The notes: generated by a model from the sequence alone, not told the origin. Counted from the stretch's first letter, positions 8,133 through 17,674 are shown. The stretch: 64,000 nt of DNA from Hydromonas sp. (GCA_017495165.1 JAFEII010000003.1:1-64000); one strand, 5' to 3'. A program made the numbers and translations.

Positions 8133-8438
8133 TCACTGCGCCAAAATCCACTTTGCCAAAATTTTCAAATCAGCATCTGACACCTCAGGCATCGGCTGCA
8201 TGGGCACTGTACCCCATACGCCAACGCTGCCGCGCCTGATTCTATCGGCAATTTTTGCTTCAGCGCCTGCTTGGCCTGCGTATTTGTTTGCCATATCACG
8301 AAACGATGGGCCAATGATTTTTTTGTCCAAAGAGTGACAAGCAAAGCATTTATTTGCCTTGGCCACTTGCGGGTCAGCAAAGGCGGCGCTCGATACAAGT
8401 GCGCCTGCAATCAATGCGGTTGCGATAATTTTTTTCAT
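8133..8438 (-). CDS. Periplasmic class I cytochrome c (c551/c552-like)
   Basis: A 101-residue small monoheme cytochrome. A cleavable signal peptide (MKKIIATALIAGALVSSAAFA) is followed by the heme-binding CFACH motif, the GPSFRDMANKY segment typical of c551/c552, and the methionine sixth ligand in VPMQPMPEVSDADLKILAKWIL. It carries electrons in the periplasm, probably between a bc1-type complex and a terminal oxidase or reductase. The start at 8438 has GGAG upstream and gives a normal signal peptide; the longer frame back to 8522 would put 28 extra residues before it. A second cytochrome gene lies immediately upstream on the same strand, so the pair is probably co-transcribed. Confidence 0.92.
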   Translation of the reverse strand: MKKIIATALIAGALVSSAAFADPQVAKANKCFACHSLDKKIIGPSFRDMANKYAGQAGAEAKIADRIRRGSVGVWGTVPMQPMPEVSDADLKILAKWILAQ

Positions 8439-8500
8439 ACAATCTCCAAACAAAATAACAATAAACCCATAAGGCACGAGCACAGCGAAAGGTTGACCCA

Positions 8501-8815
8501 TTACTTTTGCTGCAAAATCCAAGTCGCAAGCGCCTGCAACTCTGCATCACTCATGCGCGTATTCGCAGGCATTTTTTCTGCACCAAACAGCGACCTCACC
8601 CCTTTGCGAATCACGGTTGAGACCTCTTGAATGCCATTTTTATCCGAACCAAACTCACGCGCAATCGCTTGAAATGAAGGCGCTTTTTTTCTCACATCAA
8701 TTGAATGGCATTTGAAACATTGATTGTCGCGTGCAATTTGCTCGTTCGCTTGCGTCATTTGAGAGAGCTGAGGCAATAAAAGCGCTACAGCGAGAGTAAG
8801 AGTGATTTTTTTCAT
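8501..8815 (-). CDS. Periplasmic class I cytochrome c, second copy
   Basis: A 104-residue monoheme cytochrome paralogous to the next gene. It has a signal peptide (MKKITLTLAVALLLPQLSQMTQA), the heme motif CFKCH, KAPSFQAIAREF in place of GPSF, and the methionine ligand region MPANTRMSDAELQALATWILQ. The two proteins share layout but differ at many positions, so this is an old duplication rather than a recent one. A replacement of the usual glycine-proline after the heme (RKKAPSF) is a modest deviation. The start at 8815 gives a standard signal peptide; upstream codons do not. The first gene of a probable two-gene unit. Confidence 0.9.
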   Translation of the reverse strand: MKKITLTLAVALLLPQLSQMTQANEQIARDNQCFKCHSIDVRKKAPSFQAIAREFGSDKNGIQEVSTVIRKGVRSLFGAEKMPANTRMSDAELQALATWILQQK

Positions 8816-9001
8816 GACAGACCTTGTGAATAAAAAATGGGTTGAGTACGATTTGCTCACCTGAAACTCAGCAAAAAAAGCCGCTGACCTTTACAATGAC
8901 ACCTTGCTTTAAATGAGCGCGTGCCATTCTACTCCAAACCAGTTGAGTCAGCCGAATGACCGCGCCCATTTTCCCATTTTTTGACCCGCAAGGAACCTTT
9001 T

Positions 9002-9883
9002 ATGGCAATCGCCCACCCACAATTTAACGCAATCGCCTTTCACATCCCCGTCATTGACTGGCCAGTGCATTGGTACGGCATCACGTATTTGGCCGCATTT
9101 ATGATGTTTTTAGTGCTGGGCAAATACCGCGCCAACAAAATGCCGCAGCTCGGCTTTAAAGCCGTCGAACTTGATGACGTCTTGTTTTATGGCATGATTG
9201 GCGTCATCCTTGGCGGCCGCTTGGGCTATGTTTTGTTCTACAAACTCAGTGACTTCATGGCGCACCCGCTTGATATTTTTAAAGTTTGGGAAGGCGGCAT
9301 GGCGTTTCATGGCGGCTTTGTGGGCGTCATGCTGGCCATGTTCTTTTATGCGCGCACCACCAAACGCGGTTTTTTACAAGTCACCGATTTTATCGCGCCA
9401 TTGACCGCGCTTGGTCTGGCGGCTGGGCGCTGGGGCAATTTTATGAATGGCGAATTGTGGGGACGCGTGTCTGAGCGCTCTTACTCGTGGCTCATGGTGT
9501 TTAAACAAGCACAATTGGCGGATGAAAAATGGCTCGCTGCCAACCCAGATTTAATCAACCACCCAAACATTGTCAACGCCATCAACACACTTGGCGGCTT
9601 GCCGCGCCACCCATCGCAGATTTATCAAATGCTGGGCGAAGGAATTTTACTGTTCATCCTTGTGTGGCTGTATGCACGCAAAGTGCGCCCTACAGGTGCG
9701 GTGAGCGGCTTATTTTTGGCTGGTTACGGCGTGATGCGTTTTGCGGCAGAATTTGTGCGTGAGCCAGACGATTATTTGGGCTTATCCCAAGGCCTTTCAC
9801 GCGGGCAACAATTGTCAATCCCCATGATTATCTGCGGCGTGGCGCTGATGGTTTGGGCGTACAAAAAACGCAAGTCTGTTTAA
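9002..9883 (+). CDS. lgt: Phosphatidylglycerol-prolipoprotein diacylglyceryl transferase
   Basis: Lgt is the inner-membrane enzyme that transfers diacylglycerol from phosphatidylglycerol to the lipobox cysteine of prolipoproteins, the first step of lipoprotein maturation. The 293 residues have about seven membrane helices. Signature regions are [13 protein letters not shown] with the essential HWYG histidine, [20 protein letters not shown], the family signature [14 protein letters not shown], and [12 protein letters not shown] near the C-terminus. The start at 9002 has AAGGAACC upstream; an alternative TTG at 8981 is not needed. Several lipoproteins in this window would be its substrates. A terminator follows at 9954. 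Confidence 0.97.
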   Translation: MAIAHPQFNAIAFHIPVIDWPVHWYGITYLAAFMMFLVLGKYRANKMPQLGFKAVELDDVLFYGMIGVILGGRLGYVLFYKLSDFMAHPLDIFKVWEGGMAFHGGFVGVMLAMFFYARTTKRGFLQVTDFIAPLTALGLAAGRWGNFMNGELWGRVSERSYSWLMVFKQAQLADEKWLAANPDLINHPNIVNAINTLGGLPRHPSQIYQMLGEGILLFILVWLYARKVRPTGAVSGLFLAGYGVMRFAAEFVREPDDYLGLSQGLSRGQQLSIPMIICGVALMVWAYKKRKSV

Positions 9884-9953
9884 CAGAGAAACCCAACGCC
9901 TTGAATGGAAGATGAACGCCAAATTTTGCTTCTCAACCAACGACTTGGCATAT

Positions 9954-9983
9954 AAAAATCCCATGCATCTGCATGGGATTTTT
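9954..9983 (+). terminator. Rho-independent terminator of lgt
   Basis: Perfect hairpin AAAAATCCCATGCA / TGCATGGGATTTTT with a 2-base loop, 70 bases after lgt. The following 50 bases are a degenerate A/T-rich run of TTTAA-type hexamers before the end of the convergent helicase gene. Confidence 0.85.
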
Positions 9984-10050
9984 AATTTAAATTTAAGCTC
10001 AAGTTTAATTTCAGCTTTAACTTTAACTTACGTGCAGCTCAACCAACGCC

Positions 10051-12264
10051 TCAACTGTCTTTGCGTGGTTTGCTCACCCGTTTGGCTGGCGCATTTTTTT
10101 CTGCCACACGACGATCGCCGCCTGCTTTGCGCTCACCAAATTCAGCCGATTTGACCTTGCTCGATGCCGCTTCCGTTGACGGACCAACCGAGCTGATGTC
10201 GATTTTTTTGCCGCCAACCCAAACACCTTTGAGGTGATGCAAGATGTCGTCTGGCATGCCTTCAGGCAAATCAACATTGGCGTGGGTTTCAAAGATTTCA
10301 ATCCGCCCAATGTGTTTGGCTTCTAAGCCCGCTTCATTGGCAATCGCGCCCACGATATTGGCGGGAGTGACTTCTTGCGCACTGCCCACTTCAATTCGAT
10401 ACGTGTGCATGGCGTATGCGGGTTTGGCTGCGCGTGGCTTTTTTGGTTTTGGTTCGGCATCAAACGAGTCGCTTTGCGCGATGCGTTCAACCAAGCCATC
10501 CATTTTGCCCGCTGGTGCGCGCTCTGCGCGTTCACGCGTGCCCACGCGTGGTGCGGCGGGCATGGTTTGGCCGTCGGCGACGATATTGAGCATTTGTCCA
10601 GCCACGCGCACGCCGCGCAGGTGGCTTAATGTTTCGGTTGCCAAATCGCTGGGCAAATCGAGCAAGGTGTATTCGTCGCGAATGTCAATGCGCCCAATGT
10701 ATTTAGACTCAATGTTCGCTTCGTTGGCGATGGCACCCACGATGTTACCGGGTTTGACGCCATGCTCGTGCCCAACCGCGATGCGATAGGTTTGCATGCC
10801 TGCCTGCGCGGTGCGCGGTGCGTATTCACGCTGCGGTGCGCGCTCTGTGCGTTCGCGCGGGTTGCGGTCACGTTCAAAACGGCTTGGCTTTTCGTCGCGC
10901 CATGACTCGTCTGCTTTGGGGTGTTGGTGATTTTTGTCAAGCAACAATGGGGTTTTGCCACGCGCCATTTTGGCCAAAGCGGCGGCGATTTCAATCGCTG
11001 GAATGTTGTTTTCGCGCTCAAATTCTTCAATCAAACTGGTGAACGATTCCAAACCACCTGCCGCCAAAACCTCGCTGATTTCGGCTTTAAACCGCGCCAC
11101 GCGCACGTTGTTGACGTCTTGAACGGTCGGCAATTCCAGCGCACCAATCGGCTGGCGCGTCGCGCGCTCAATCACTTTGAGCAAATGTTTTTCACGCGGC
11201 GTGATGAACAAAATCGCCTCGCCAGAGCGCCCAGCGCGTCCCGTACGGCCAATGCGATGCGTGTAGCTTTCTGGGTCATGCGGCACGTCATAATTGACCA
11301 CGTGGCTGATGCGTTCCACGTCTAGCCCACGCGCGGCCACGTCGGTTGCGACCAAAATATCAATTTTGCCGTCTTTGAGCTGTTGCACCAAGCGTTCGCG
11401 CTGTTGCTGTTGCACATCGCCATTGATGGCGGCGGCGGAAAAACCACGCGCGGCGAGTTTGCTGGCCAGCTCTTCCGTGCCCAATTTGGTGCGCGAAAAC
11501 ACAATCATGCCATCAAACGGTTCGGCTTCCAAAATACGGGTCAACGCGTCGAGTTTGTGCATGCCGCTGACCATCCAATAGCGCTGGCGAATGTTATCGG
11601 CCGTGCCTGTTTTGGCGGCCACGGTGATTTCGGCAGGGTCATTTAAATAGGTTTGTGCAATGCGGCGAATTGCCGAAGGCATGGTGGCTGAAAACAGCGT
11701 GGTTTGGCGGGTTTTGGGCGTTTCTTTCAAAATTCGCTCAACGTCATCCACAAAACCCATGCGCAGCATTTCATCCGCTTCGTCCAGCACCAAGGTTTTG
11801 AGCTTAGACAAATCCAGCGAGCCTTTGTCCAAATGGTCAATCACGCGCCCCGGTGTACCAACCACCACATGCACGCCACGGCGCAAGGCAGATAACTGCG
11901 GGCCATAGCTTTGGCCACCATAAATCGGCAACACGTGAAAACCAGGAATATAACGTGCATAGGTTTGAAACGCTTCGGCAACTTGAATCGCCAATTCACG
12001 CGTGGGCGCAAGCACCAAGGCTTGCGGCGAGGTTTGGCTCAAATCAATGCGCGACAAAATCGGCAATGCAAACGCGGCGGTTTTGCCCGTACCGGTTTGG
12101 GCTTGCCCCAACACGTCGCGGTTGTTCAACAAGGCAGGAATGGTGGCCGCTTGAATCGGCGATGGTGACTCGTAACCGATTTCGGACAACAGGCGCACCA
12201 ACGCCTCGCTCAGGTTTAAATCGACAAAAGTGGTTTCGGGGGTTTGGGGGATAACTTCAGACAT
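10051..12264 (-). CDS. DEAD-box RNA helicase with two DbpA-like RNA-binding domains
   Basis: A 737-residue ATP-dependent RNA helicase of the DeaD/CsdA group, likely acting in ribosome assembly, RNA decay or cold adaptation. The helicase core (residues about 12-365) shows the Q motif region SPIQAATIP, Walker A AQTGTGKT, PTREL, DEAD (161-164), SAT, VATDVAARGLD and HRIGRTGRAGR. After a linker rich in Arg/Glu (about 445-488) there are two copies of a DbpA-type RNA-binding domain, at 490-561 and 619-690; 37 of 72 aligned positions are identical by eye, including NIVGAIANEA and IGRI. They are separated by a charged linker with KPKKPRAAKP, and a basic tail follows. E. coli DeaD has one such domain, so the duplication is notable. 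No specific symbol is assigned because deaD, rhlE and dbpA relatives overlap. Confidence 0.92.
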   Translation of the reverse strand: MSEVIPQTPETTFVDLNLSEALVRLLSEIGYESPSPIQAATIPALLNNRDVLGQAQTGTGKTAAFALPILSRIDLSQTSPQALVLAPTRELAIQVAEAFQTYARYIPGFHVLPIYGGQSYGPQLSALRRGVHVVVGTPGRVIDHLDKGSLDLSKLKTLVLDEADEMLRMGFVDDVERILKETPKTRQTTLFSATMPSAIRRIAQTYLNDPAEITVAAKTGTADNIRQRYWMVSGMHKLDALTRILEAEPFDGMIVFSRTKLGTEELASKLAARGFSAAAINGDVQQQQRERLVQQLKDGKIDILVATDVAARGLDVERISHVVNYDVPHDPESYTHRIGRTGRAGRSGEAILFITPREKHLLKVIERATRQPIGALELPTVQDVNNVRVARFKAEISEVLAAGGLESFTSLIEEFERENNIPAIEIAAALAKMARGKTPLLLDKNHQHPKADESWRDEKPSRFERDRNPRERTERAPQREYAPRTAQAGMQTYRIAVGHEHGVKPGNIVGAIANEANIESKYIGRIDIRDEYTLLDLPSDLATETLSHLRGVRVAGQMLNIVADGQTMPAAPRVGTRERAERAPAGKMDGLVERIAQSDSFDAEPKPKKPRAAKPAYAMHTYRIEVGSAQEVTPANIVGAIANEAGLEAKHIGRIEIFETHANVDLPEGMPDDILHHLKGVWVGGKKIDISSVGPSTEAASSKVKSAEFGERKAGGDRRVAEKNAPAKRVSKPRKDS

Positions 12265-12431
12265 GGCTACTCACAGATTCGCTCCAATCGCAGGATGCGA
12301 CGAGATAAGGCGACAGTTTACCCTTTTTAGGGCGGTTTCTGTGGCTAAAATGCAGGCAGACGGCGGGTTTTCACCTTAAAACTGATTTTTAAAGCATTTT
12401 ATGACTGTTATCCTCAGTATTCCAGTAGTTT

Positions 12432-13655
12432 TTATGCCGCGCCGTCATTCAAACCCAAATAATCCAAAACCCCACGCGCCGCGTGTTGACCGCTGGCAAA
12501 GCACGCCGTGAGCAAATAGCCGCCCGTGGGTGCATCCCAATCAAGCATTTCGCCGCAACAAAACACGCCTTTGAGCGCGTGCAACATCAGGTGTTCATTC
12601 AGCGCGCTTTGCATCACACCGCCCGCAGTGCTAATCGCTTCATCGATTGGGCGCTGCGCGTTGATATTGAGGCGATATTTTTTGAGGCATTGCGCCACAC
12701 GCGGTGCATTTGACCAATCATCCTTAGGCAAAGCCTCGCGTATCAACGCAATGCGCACCGCATCCAGCCCCGCTTTGCGCCACACATTGACAAGCGACTG
12801 CTTGGTCGACGGTTGCAGCTTGGCAGTCAAATCGGCCAACGCCACATGTGGGAGTAAATCAAGCCACAACGCCGCCGCGCCGTCTCGCACCAACTGCTCG
12901 CGCAACGGGCGCGACAACGCGTACAGCAAGCCGCCCTCAACCCCATCATCGGTCAACACGCATTCAGACTGACTGTGCGCCAGCACGTCGCCTTGCTCGT
13001 TTTGCACCCAGCCCACAATATTTTTAAGCGGCAAACCCGCCAGCGCCCGCATAAAACCTGACCAAGCCACCACAAACCCACCATTTGATGCACACAAAGG
13101 CGCAAGCGGCACGTTTTGTTGGCGCAAAAATTCAAACCAGCGCCCATCAGAACCCAACTTCGCCCAACTGCCGCCACCTGTGGCCAATACAACCGCATCT
13201 GCGGTTATATTTAACGATTCACCACCCGCCGTAAAATTCAACGCACCATGCTCCGAAAACCCCTGCCACACATGGCGCGTATGGATTTTTACCCCACGTT
13301 TTTTGAGCGCAGACACCCACGAGCGCAACAACGGCGCGGCCTTCATCTCAACAGGAAACACGCGCCCCGATGTCCCCACAAACGAATCCACCCCCAAATC
13401 CGCCATCCATTGGCGCACAGAGTCCGCGCCAAACGTGTGCAACATGGGCGCGAGCCAATCGGGCGCGTCATACCGCGCCACAAACGCTGCAAATGGTTCG
13501 CTGTGCGTGATGTTTAAACCGCCCTTGCCAGCCATGAGAAATTTACGCCCAACCGACGGCATCGCGTCATACACATCAACCGCCAACCCGCGCTGCGACA
13601 ACACATCGGCCGCCATCAAACCCGCTGGCCCCGCGCCCACAATCGCCACGTGCAT
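12432..13655 (-). CDS. HI0933-like NAD(P)/FAD-dependent flavoprotein
   Basis: A 407-residue flavoprotein of the HI0933/YhiN group (the PP_4765-type subfamily). The N-terminus MHVAIVGAGPAGLMAADVLSQ is a Rossmann dinucleotide-binding fold, followed by the family motif GRKFLMAGKGGLNITHSEP. DAVVLATGGGSW and, near the C-terminus, AISTAGGV and GVFCCGEMLDWDAPTGGYLLTACFASG are also characteristic. The substrate is unknown. I put the start at 13655 because GGAGAAGG lies 8 bases before it and the upstream gene stops 5 bases earlier, which suggests coupling; an ATG at 13673 is an alternative. Earlier in-frame codons would add a cysteine-rich tail that overlaps the neighbour and has no counterpart in the family. 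Confidence 0.88.
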   Translation of the reverse strand: MHVAIVGAGPAGLMAADVLSQRGLAVDVYDAMPSVGRKFLMAGKGGLNITHSEPFAAFVARYDAPDWLAPMLHTFGADSVRQWMADLGVDSFVGTSGRVFPVEMKAAPLLRSWVSALKKRGVKIHTRHVWQGFSEHGALNFTAGGESLNITADAVVLATGGGSWAKLGSDGRWFEFLRQQNVPLAPLCASNGGFVVAWSGFMRALAGLPLKNIVGWVQNEQGDVLAHSQSECVLTDDGVEGGLLYALSRPLREQLVRDGAAALWLDLLPHVALADLTAKLQPSTKQSLVNVWRKAGLDAVRIALIREALPKDDWSNAPRVAQCLKKYRLNINAQRPIDEAISTAGGVMQSALNEHLMLHALKGVFCCGEMLDWDAPTGGYLLTACFASGQHAARGVLDYLGLNDGAA

Positions 13656-13659
13656 GGGT

Positions 13660-13950
13660 TTAGCCTTCTCCATCGCGCACCACTTTTCGCTGATACAAAC
13701 TCGCGCCGCGTTTGCGTTCGCGCAGCATAAAACCATACAAACCCTCAATTTTTTCACGCGCCCACGGCGTTTTTCGCAGCAATTTAAGGCTCGACTTGAT
13801 ACTGGGCTCACTCACAAAACAATTGAGCGCCACGTGTTCATGCAAGCCCGCCCAGCCATAATGCGCAACGAGCTCGGTTAAAATAAACTCAAGCGTTAAA
13901 CCGTGCAAGGGATTGTGTTTTTGGGGGGCTGGGGGTTTGGAGTCGGTCAT
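13660..13950 (-). CDS. VF530 family (DUF2132) small protein
   Basis: A 96-residue protein of the VF530/DUF2132 family. Typical features are the N-terminal NPLHGLTLEFILTELVAHYGWAGLHEHVALNCF, then PSIKSSLKLLRKTPWAREKIEGLYGFML with the conserved KxLRKTPWAR stretch. A structure of VF530 from Vibrio fischeri suggested a DNA-binding helical fold, but function has not been established. The stop is 4 bases before the start of the flavoprotein gene, and the two probably form an operon. The C-terminal extension after FML (about 20 residues, Arg/Lys-rich) is slightly longer than in the shortest relatives. Confidence 0.88.
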   Translation of the reverse strand: MTDSKPPAPQKHNPLHGLTLEFILTELVAHYGWAGLHEHVALNCFVSEPSIKSSLKLLRKTPWAREKIEGLYGFMLRERKRGASLYQRKVVRDGEG

Positions 13951-14033
13951 TTTTTAATTACAAATTTTGAGTGAATGATGTTTGATGTTAATTTTTACAT
14001 TTGATGTTTGAAACAAGCAGGCATAAACCCCAC

Positions 14034-14783
14034 TCACGAGAGCTGCGCCGCATCCCAAATCACATCTTTTTTGGCTTTTTTGGCAACCACCTGCATCACC
14101 GCTTCATGCGCCGCCAAATCATCATCGCCCACAACCACCAACGGCAATTCCAATTGACGCACATCAATGTTTTTTTTGCCGCTCAGATTGCTCATCCCCA
14201 TCGACACATCCAAATCCATGCCAAGGCTCGCCTGCCCACGGGTCAGCGCAAGGTAAACCTCCGCCAAAATCTCAGCATCGAGCAACGCGCCGTGCAACAC
14301 GCGGTGTTTATTCGACACGCCCAACCGCTCGCACAATGCATCCAAATTATTACGTTTACCTGGAAACGCCTCTTTTGCCATTTTCAGCGTATCCACCACG
14401 GTACACACATCATGCATCGGCGGCATGCCAAGCTGGGCGAGCTCGGCATTGATAAATTTGGTATCAAACGAAGCATTGTGAATCAACACCGTCGCGCCGC
14501 GCACAAACTCGATTAAATCACGAGCAATCTCTTCAAACAACGGCTTGCCCGACAAAAACTCGGTCGTCAATCCATGCACGCGCAACGCGCCCTCGTCCGA
14601 GTCACGCTGCGGGTTCACATAATGGTGAAAATGGTTTTGCGTCACCTGCCGACCCAGCATTTCCACGCACCCCACCTCAACCAATTTATGCCCTTGCGAC
14701 GGATCAAGCCCCGTGGTTTCGGTGTCCAGCACCACGTATCTGATTTGCTCGTTTGCGTTGTTTGTATCGTTTGTATCGTTCAT
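14034..14783 (-). CDS. dnaQ: DNA polymerase III epsilon subunit (3'-5' proofreading exonuclease)
   Basis: DnaQ is the editing exonuclease of the replicative polymerase. The 249 residues are the normal length. The DEDDh exonuclease motifs are all present: LDTETTGL with D20 and E22 (Exo I), IHNASFDTKFIN (Exo II) and HRVLHGALLDAEILAEVYL, which supplies the catalytic H and D (Exo III). The C-terminal third after residue 185, including IDVRQLELPLV (a clamp-binding-motif-like QLELPL) and the last 30 residues, would contact the beta clamp and polymerase alpha. The first codons repeat (NDTNDTN) because of a short 9-base direct repeat at the start of the gene. In many proteobacteria dnaQ lies next to rnhA; rnhA is not here. 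Confidence 0.95.
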   Translation of the reverse strand: MNDTNDTNNANEQIRYVVLDTETTGLDPSQGHKLVEVGCVEMLGRQVTQNHFHHYVNPQRDSDEGALRVHGLTTEFLSGKPLFEEIARDLIEFVRGATVLIHNASFDTKFINAELAQLGMPPMHDVCTVVDTLKMAKEAFPGKRNNLDALCERLGVSNKHRVLHGALLDAEILAEVYLALTRGQASLGMDLDVSMGMSNLSGKKNIDVRQLELPLVVVGDDDLAAHEAVMQVVAKKAKKDVIWDAAQLS

Positions 14784-14886
14784 TGCCTACCTATTTCATT
14801 GATTTAAAATCTGCGCGCTGCGCGCCAGCGCTTATTTTATCACGGACGTTTGGGGCAGCCGCTCAAGCCATTTTGCAGCCACCAGC

Positions 14887-15663
14887 TCACTTCTTAAACA
14901 CCGCTTTACGCTTTTCAATAAACGCCGCCATGCCCTCGCGCTGATCGTGCGTACCAAACAAACTATGAAACGCACGCCGTTCAAATTGCAAACCTGATGC
15001 AAGGTTTTGCTCAAAGGCAGCGTTGACGGTTTCTTTTGCCATGAGGGTGGCAATACGGCTATTTTTGGCGATGATCGTGGCCATTTTTAGGGCTTGCTCG
15101 CTTAGCTCGGCCAGCGGCACGATGCGGGCGACTAGCCCTGCGCGTTCGGCCTCGGCCGCGTCCATCATGCGCCCTGTAAGTATCATGTCCATGGCTTTGG
15201 CTTTGCCAATCGCGCGGGTCAGGCGTTGCGTGCCGCCTGCACCTGGGATAACGCCCAGCTTGATTTCGGGCTGGCCAAATTGCGCGTTGTCGGCGGCAAT
15301 GATGGTGTCGCACGCCATCGCAAGCTCGCAGCCGCCGCCCAGCGCAAACCCAGCCACCGCCGCAATCACGGGTTTGCGAATGGTCGCAATCGTGTCCCAA
15401 TTGCGCGTGATGAAGTTTTGCGCATACGCGGTTTCAAAGTCCAGTTGCGCCATGGCTTTGATGTCTGCGCCTGCGGCAAAGGCTTTGTCTGAGCCTGTGA
15501 TAATAATCGCGCCGATAGCTGGGTCTGCGTCGCATTGCAACAACGCCGCGCCCAATTCATTCATGAGCTGGTCGTTGAGCGCGTTGAGCTGCTCTGGGCG
15601 GTTGAGGGTGATGCGGGCGACGGCATCAAAGCTTTCTAGTACAATTGCGGCCAATTGGGTCAT
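14887..15663 (-). CDS. Enoyl-CoA hydratase
   Basis: A 258-residue crotonase-fold enzyme that adds water to trans-2-enoyl-CoA in fatty acid beta-oxidation. The CoA/oxyanion region [11 protein letters not shown] and [16 protein letters not shown] are intact. Both catalytic glutamates of true hydratases are present: one in GCELA and one 20 residues later in FGQPEIKLG, followed by [14 protein letters not shown]. This favours hydratase over isomerase or dehalogenase relatives. The C-terminus ([12 protein letters not shown]) matches the FadB1x/PaaF-like group; which physiological pathway it serves is not shown by the neighbours. AAAGGAATCACC precedes the ATG. Confidence 0.92.
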   Translation of the reverse strand: MTQLAAIVLESFDAVARITLNRPEQLNALNDQLMNELGAALLQCDADPAIGAIIITGSDKAFAAGADIKAMAQLDFETAYAQNFITRNWDTIATIRKPVIAAVAGFALGGGCELAMACDTIIAADNAQFGQPEIKLGVIPGAGGTQRLTRAIGKAKAMDMILTGRMMDAAEAERAGLVARIVPLAELSEQALKMATIIAKNSRIATLMAKETVNAAFEQNLASGLQFERRAFHSLFGTHDQREGMAAFIEKRKAVFKK

Positions 15664-15719
15664 GGTGATTCCTTTTTTGGTAAAAAAAACAGTGCGGCGC
15701 GGTTTTATGGGCTGTACAT

Positions 15720-15773
15720 CCCACCATTTTTGGACAACCGAGCTTATTTATAAAATGGTGGGCGCTGCCCACC
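15720..15773. repeat. Nested inverted repeats between divergent genes
   Basis: An 11-base inverted repeat CCCACCATTTT (15720-15730) / AAAATGGTGGG (15752-15762) overlaps a second one, GGTGGGC-GCT-GCCCACC (15757-15773). They sit between the enoyl-CoA hydratase and the M61 peptidase, which diverge. The GGTGGGCGCTGCCCACCCTACG string resembles dispersed palindromes seen elsewhere in the window, so a repeat element is more likely than an operator. Confidence 0.55.
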
Positions 15774-15807
15774 CTACGCGCTTGCATGGCGCATTTAAAC
15801 AGCCGCC

Positions 15808-17580
15808 ATGATACGCGAAACCCTCTTTTTGGATGAACAAATGAACCCTGTTGTTGCTTATTCGGTCACGCCTTTGGCGACACGCCATGTGTTCGCGGTG
15901 TCGCTGGTTTTTACTTCACGCATCGACGCGCCTGAGCTGTATTTGCCCACTTGGATTGCGGGCAGTTATATGTTGCGCGATTTTGCGCGGCACATTGTGC
16001 GCATGGCCGCCGTGACGGAATCAGGCGATGCGCTGACACTCACGCCGCTGGGGCAGTCAAACTGGCGCGTGGCGTGTGCGGCGGGGCAAACGGTGCGCGT
16101 GGATTATGAGGTGTTTGCGCATGATACATCGGTGCGCACGGCTTTTTTGGATGGATCGGGCGGATTTTTTAATGGCACGTCGTTGTTTGTGGGCGTGCCG
16201 CATTTGGCGGACGCTGTGCATACGCTGCGTTTACATGCGCCCGAATGTGATTGGCAAATTGCCACCACGCTGCCCCGCGCCAGCGCAACGCCTGCGCGTG
16301 GATTTGGCGATTATGTGGCGCGTGATTATGATGAACTGGTTGACCACCCTGTGCGCATGGGCGCGTTGACGTGGCTCACCTTTGAAGCCGCTGGCACGCC
16401 GCATGAAGTGGCGATTGCAGGGCATGTGCCGTTGCTCAATCGCGCATTATTAACCAAGGATTTACAAGCCATTTGCGCGGCGCAAATTGAATTTTTTGGC
16501 GCGCCTGCGCCGTTTGAGCGGTATTTGTTTATGGTGGATGCGCGCTCGAGCGGTTATGGCGGGCTGGAGCACCGTGATTCAACGGCATTGCTGTGCCAGC
16601 GCGATGATTTGCCGCTGGCGTCCGACGCGTTGGAGCGCCGCGAGCCGTATCTAAACTTTCTGGCGTTGTGCAGCCACGAATATTTTCATGCGTGGAATGT
16701 CAAGCGCATCAAACCTGCGGCGTTTGTGCCATACGATTTGAGCGCGCCTGCGGACACGAGTTTGCTGTGGTTTTTTGAAGGCGTGACGAGTTATTACGAT
16801 GATTTGTTTTTGCGCCGAACGGCTATTTTGACTGAAACCCAGTATTTAAAACGGCTAACAACCACCCTCAACCAAGTCACGCAAGCAGACGGCGCACGCA
16901 CGCAAACCGTGGCAGACAGTGGTTTTTATGCGTGGACAAAATATTATCAAACCTCACCCAACACGCCCAACGCCGTGGTGAGCTATTACACCAAAGGCGC
17001 GCTGGTTGCGTGGTGCATGGATTTACACATCCGCCGCGCATCCGCGCAACAGCACAGTTTGGATGACGTAATGCGCGACTTATGGGCAGCGTTTGGGCGT
17101 GATTTTTACACGCCCAACCATCCGCAAAAAGGTGTGATTTTGGCAGACATTGTGGCGGCCTGCGTGCGCGTTGCGCCTGATATGGCGGCGGTTTTAACGC
17201 AAATGTTATACAGCACCGATGACTTGCCTTTGGTTGAATTATGCGCCGCCAACGGTTTAAATTTGACCCAAGAACCCGCCAATACGCCCGTTTTAGGCGC
17301 AACCGTAAATAAAGCTGATGGCGGTTACCAAATCACCCGCGTGGCCAACCACGGCGCCGCCCAACAAGCAGGACTGGCGCCCGATGATGTGCTGATTGCA
17401 TTTGACCAACTCAAACTCACCCAACCGCCCGAAGCCACGCTGGCGCGCTACCCGCTCAACCACGCCATCACCGTGCATTTTTGGCGCGACGACGCACTCA
17501 ATCACACCATATTGCACAACGCGCCTGCGCCGCATGGTGCGTATCAATTGACTGCGGTTCAATCTGTTCAAAAAGAGTAA
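15808..17580 (+). CDS. M61 family metallopeptidase (glycyl aminopeptidase-like) with PDZ domain
   Basis: A 590-residue member of peptidase family M61. An N-terminal beta-rich domain (about 1-205) is followed by the gluzincin catalytic domain with HEYFHAWNVKRIKP (zinc ligands H290 and H294, catalytic E291) and the downstream zinc ligand E324 in WFFEGVTSYYDDL. A substrate-binding GGLEH stretch precedes the zinc motif. Residues about 495-580 form a PDZ domain (GYQITRVANHGAAQQAGLAPDDVLIAFDQLKL). The family cleaves N-terminal glycine or alanine from peptides. No signal peptide is visible, so it is predicted to be cytoplasmic. The start is uncertain: 15808 has a weak ribosome site, and 15841 (MNPVVAYSV) is an alternative closer to the family N-terminus. 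Confidence 0.9.
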   Translation: MIRETLFLDEQMNPVVAYSVTPLATRHVFAVSLVFTSRIDAPELYLPTWIAGSYMLRDFARHIVRMAAVTESGDALTLTPLGQSNWRVACAAGQTVRVDYEVFAHDTSVRTAFLDGSGGFFNGTSLFVGVPHLADAVHTLRLHAPECDWQIATTLPRASATPARGFGDYVARDYDELVDHPVRMGALTWLTFEAAGTPHEVAIAGHVPLLNRALLTKDLQAICAAQIEFFGAPAPFERYLFMVDARSSGYGGLEHRDSTALLCQRDDLPLASDALERREPYLNFLALCSHEYFHAWNVKRIKPAAFVPYDLSAPADTSLLWFFEGVTSYYDDLFLRRTAILTETQYLKRLTTTLNQVTQADGARTQTVADSGFYAWTKYYQTSPNTPNAVVSYYTKGALVAWCMDLHIRRASAQQHSLDDVMRDLWAAFGRDFYTPNHPQKGVILADIVAACVRVAPDMAAVLTQMLYSTDDLPLVELCAANGLNLTQEPANTPVLGATVNKADGGYQITRVANHGAAQQAGLAPDDVLIAFDQLKLTQPPEATLARYPLNHAITVHFWRDDALNHTILHNAPAPHGAYQLTAVQSVQKE

Positions 17581-17652
17581 GCCTCGCGTTACTCCAAGCA
17601 ACAACGCCTCAGACATTCAATAAAGCAAGCAATCTAAACCACCCACACACTC

Positions 17653-17674
17653 GCGCCACACAAAAATGTGGCGC
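17653..17674. promoter_or_regulatory. Hairpin upstream of the autotransporter gene
   Basis: Perfect 8-base inverted repeat GCGCCACA/TGTGGCGC with a 6-base loop, 60 bases before the autotransporter start. No T-run follows, so a terminator for the M61 gene is possible but weak; it could also be a 5' UTR structure or operator. Confidence 0.35.

Noticed and set aside
10244-12254. Several long plus-strand frames opposite the helicase gene.
   Set aside because: They are shadows of a GC-periodic coding region; the minus frame has all helicase motifs.
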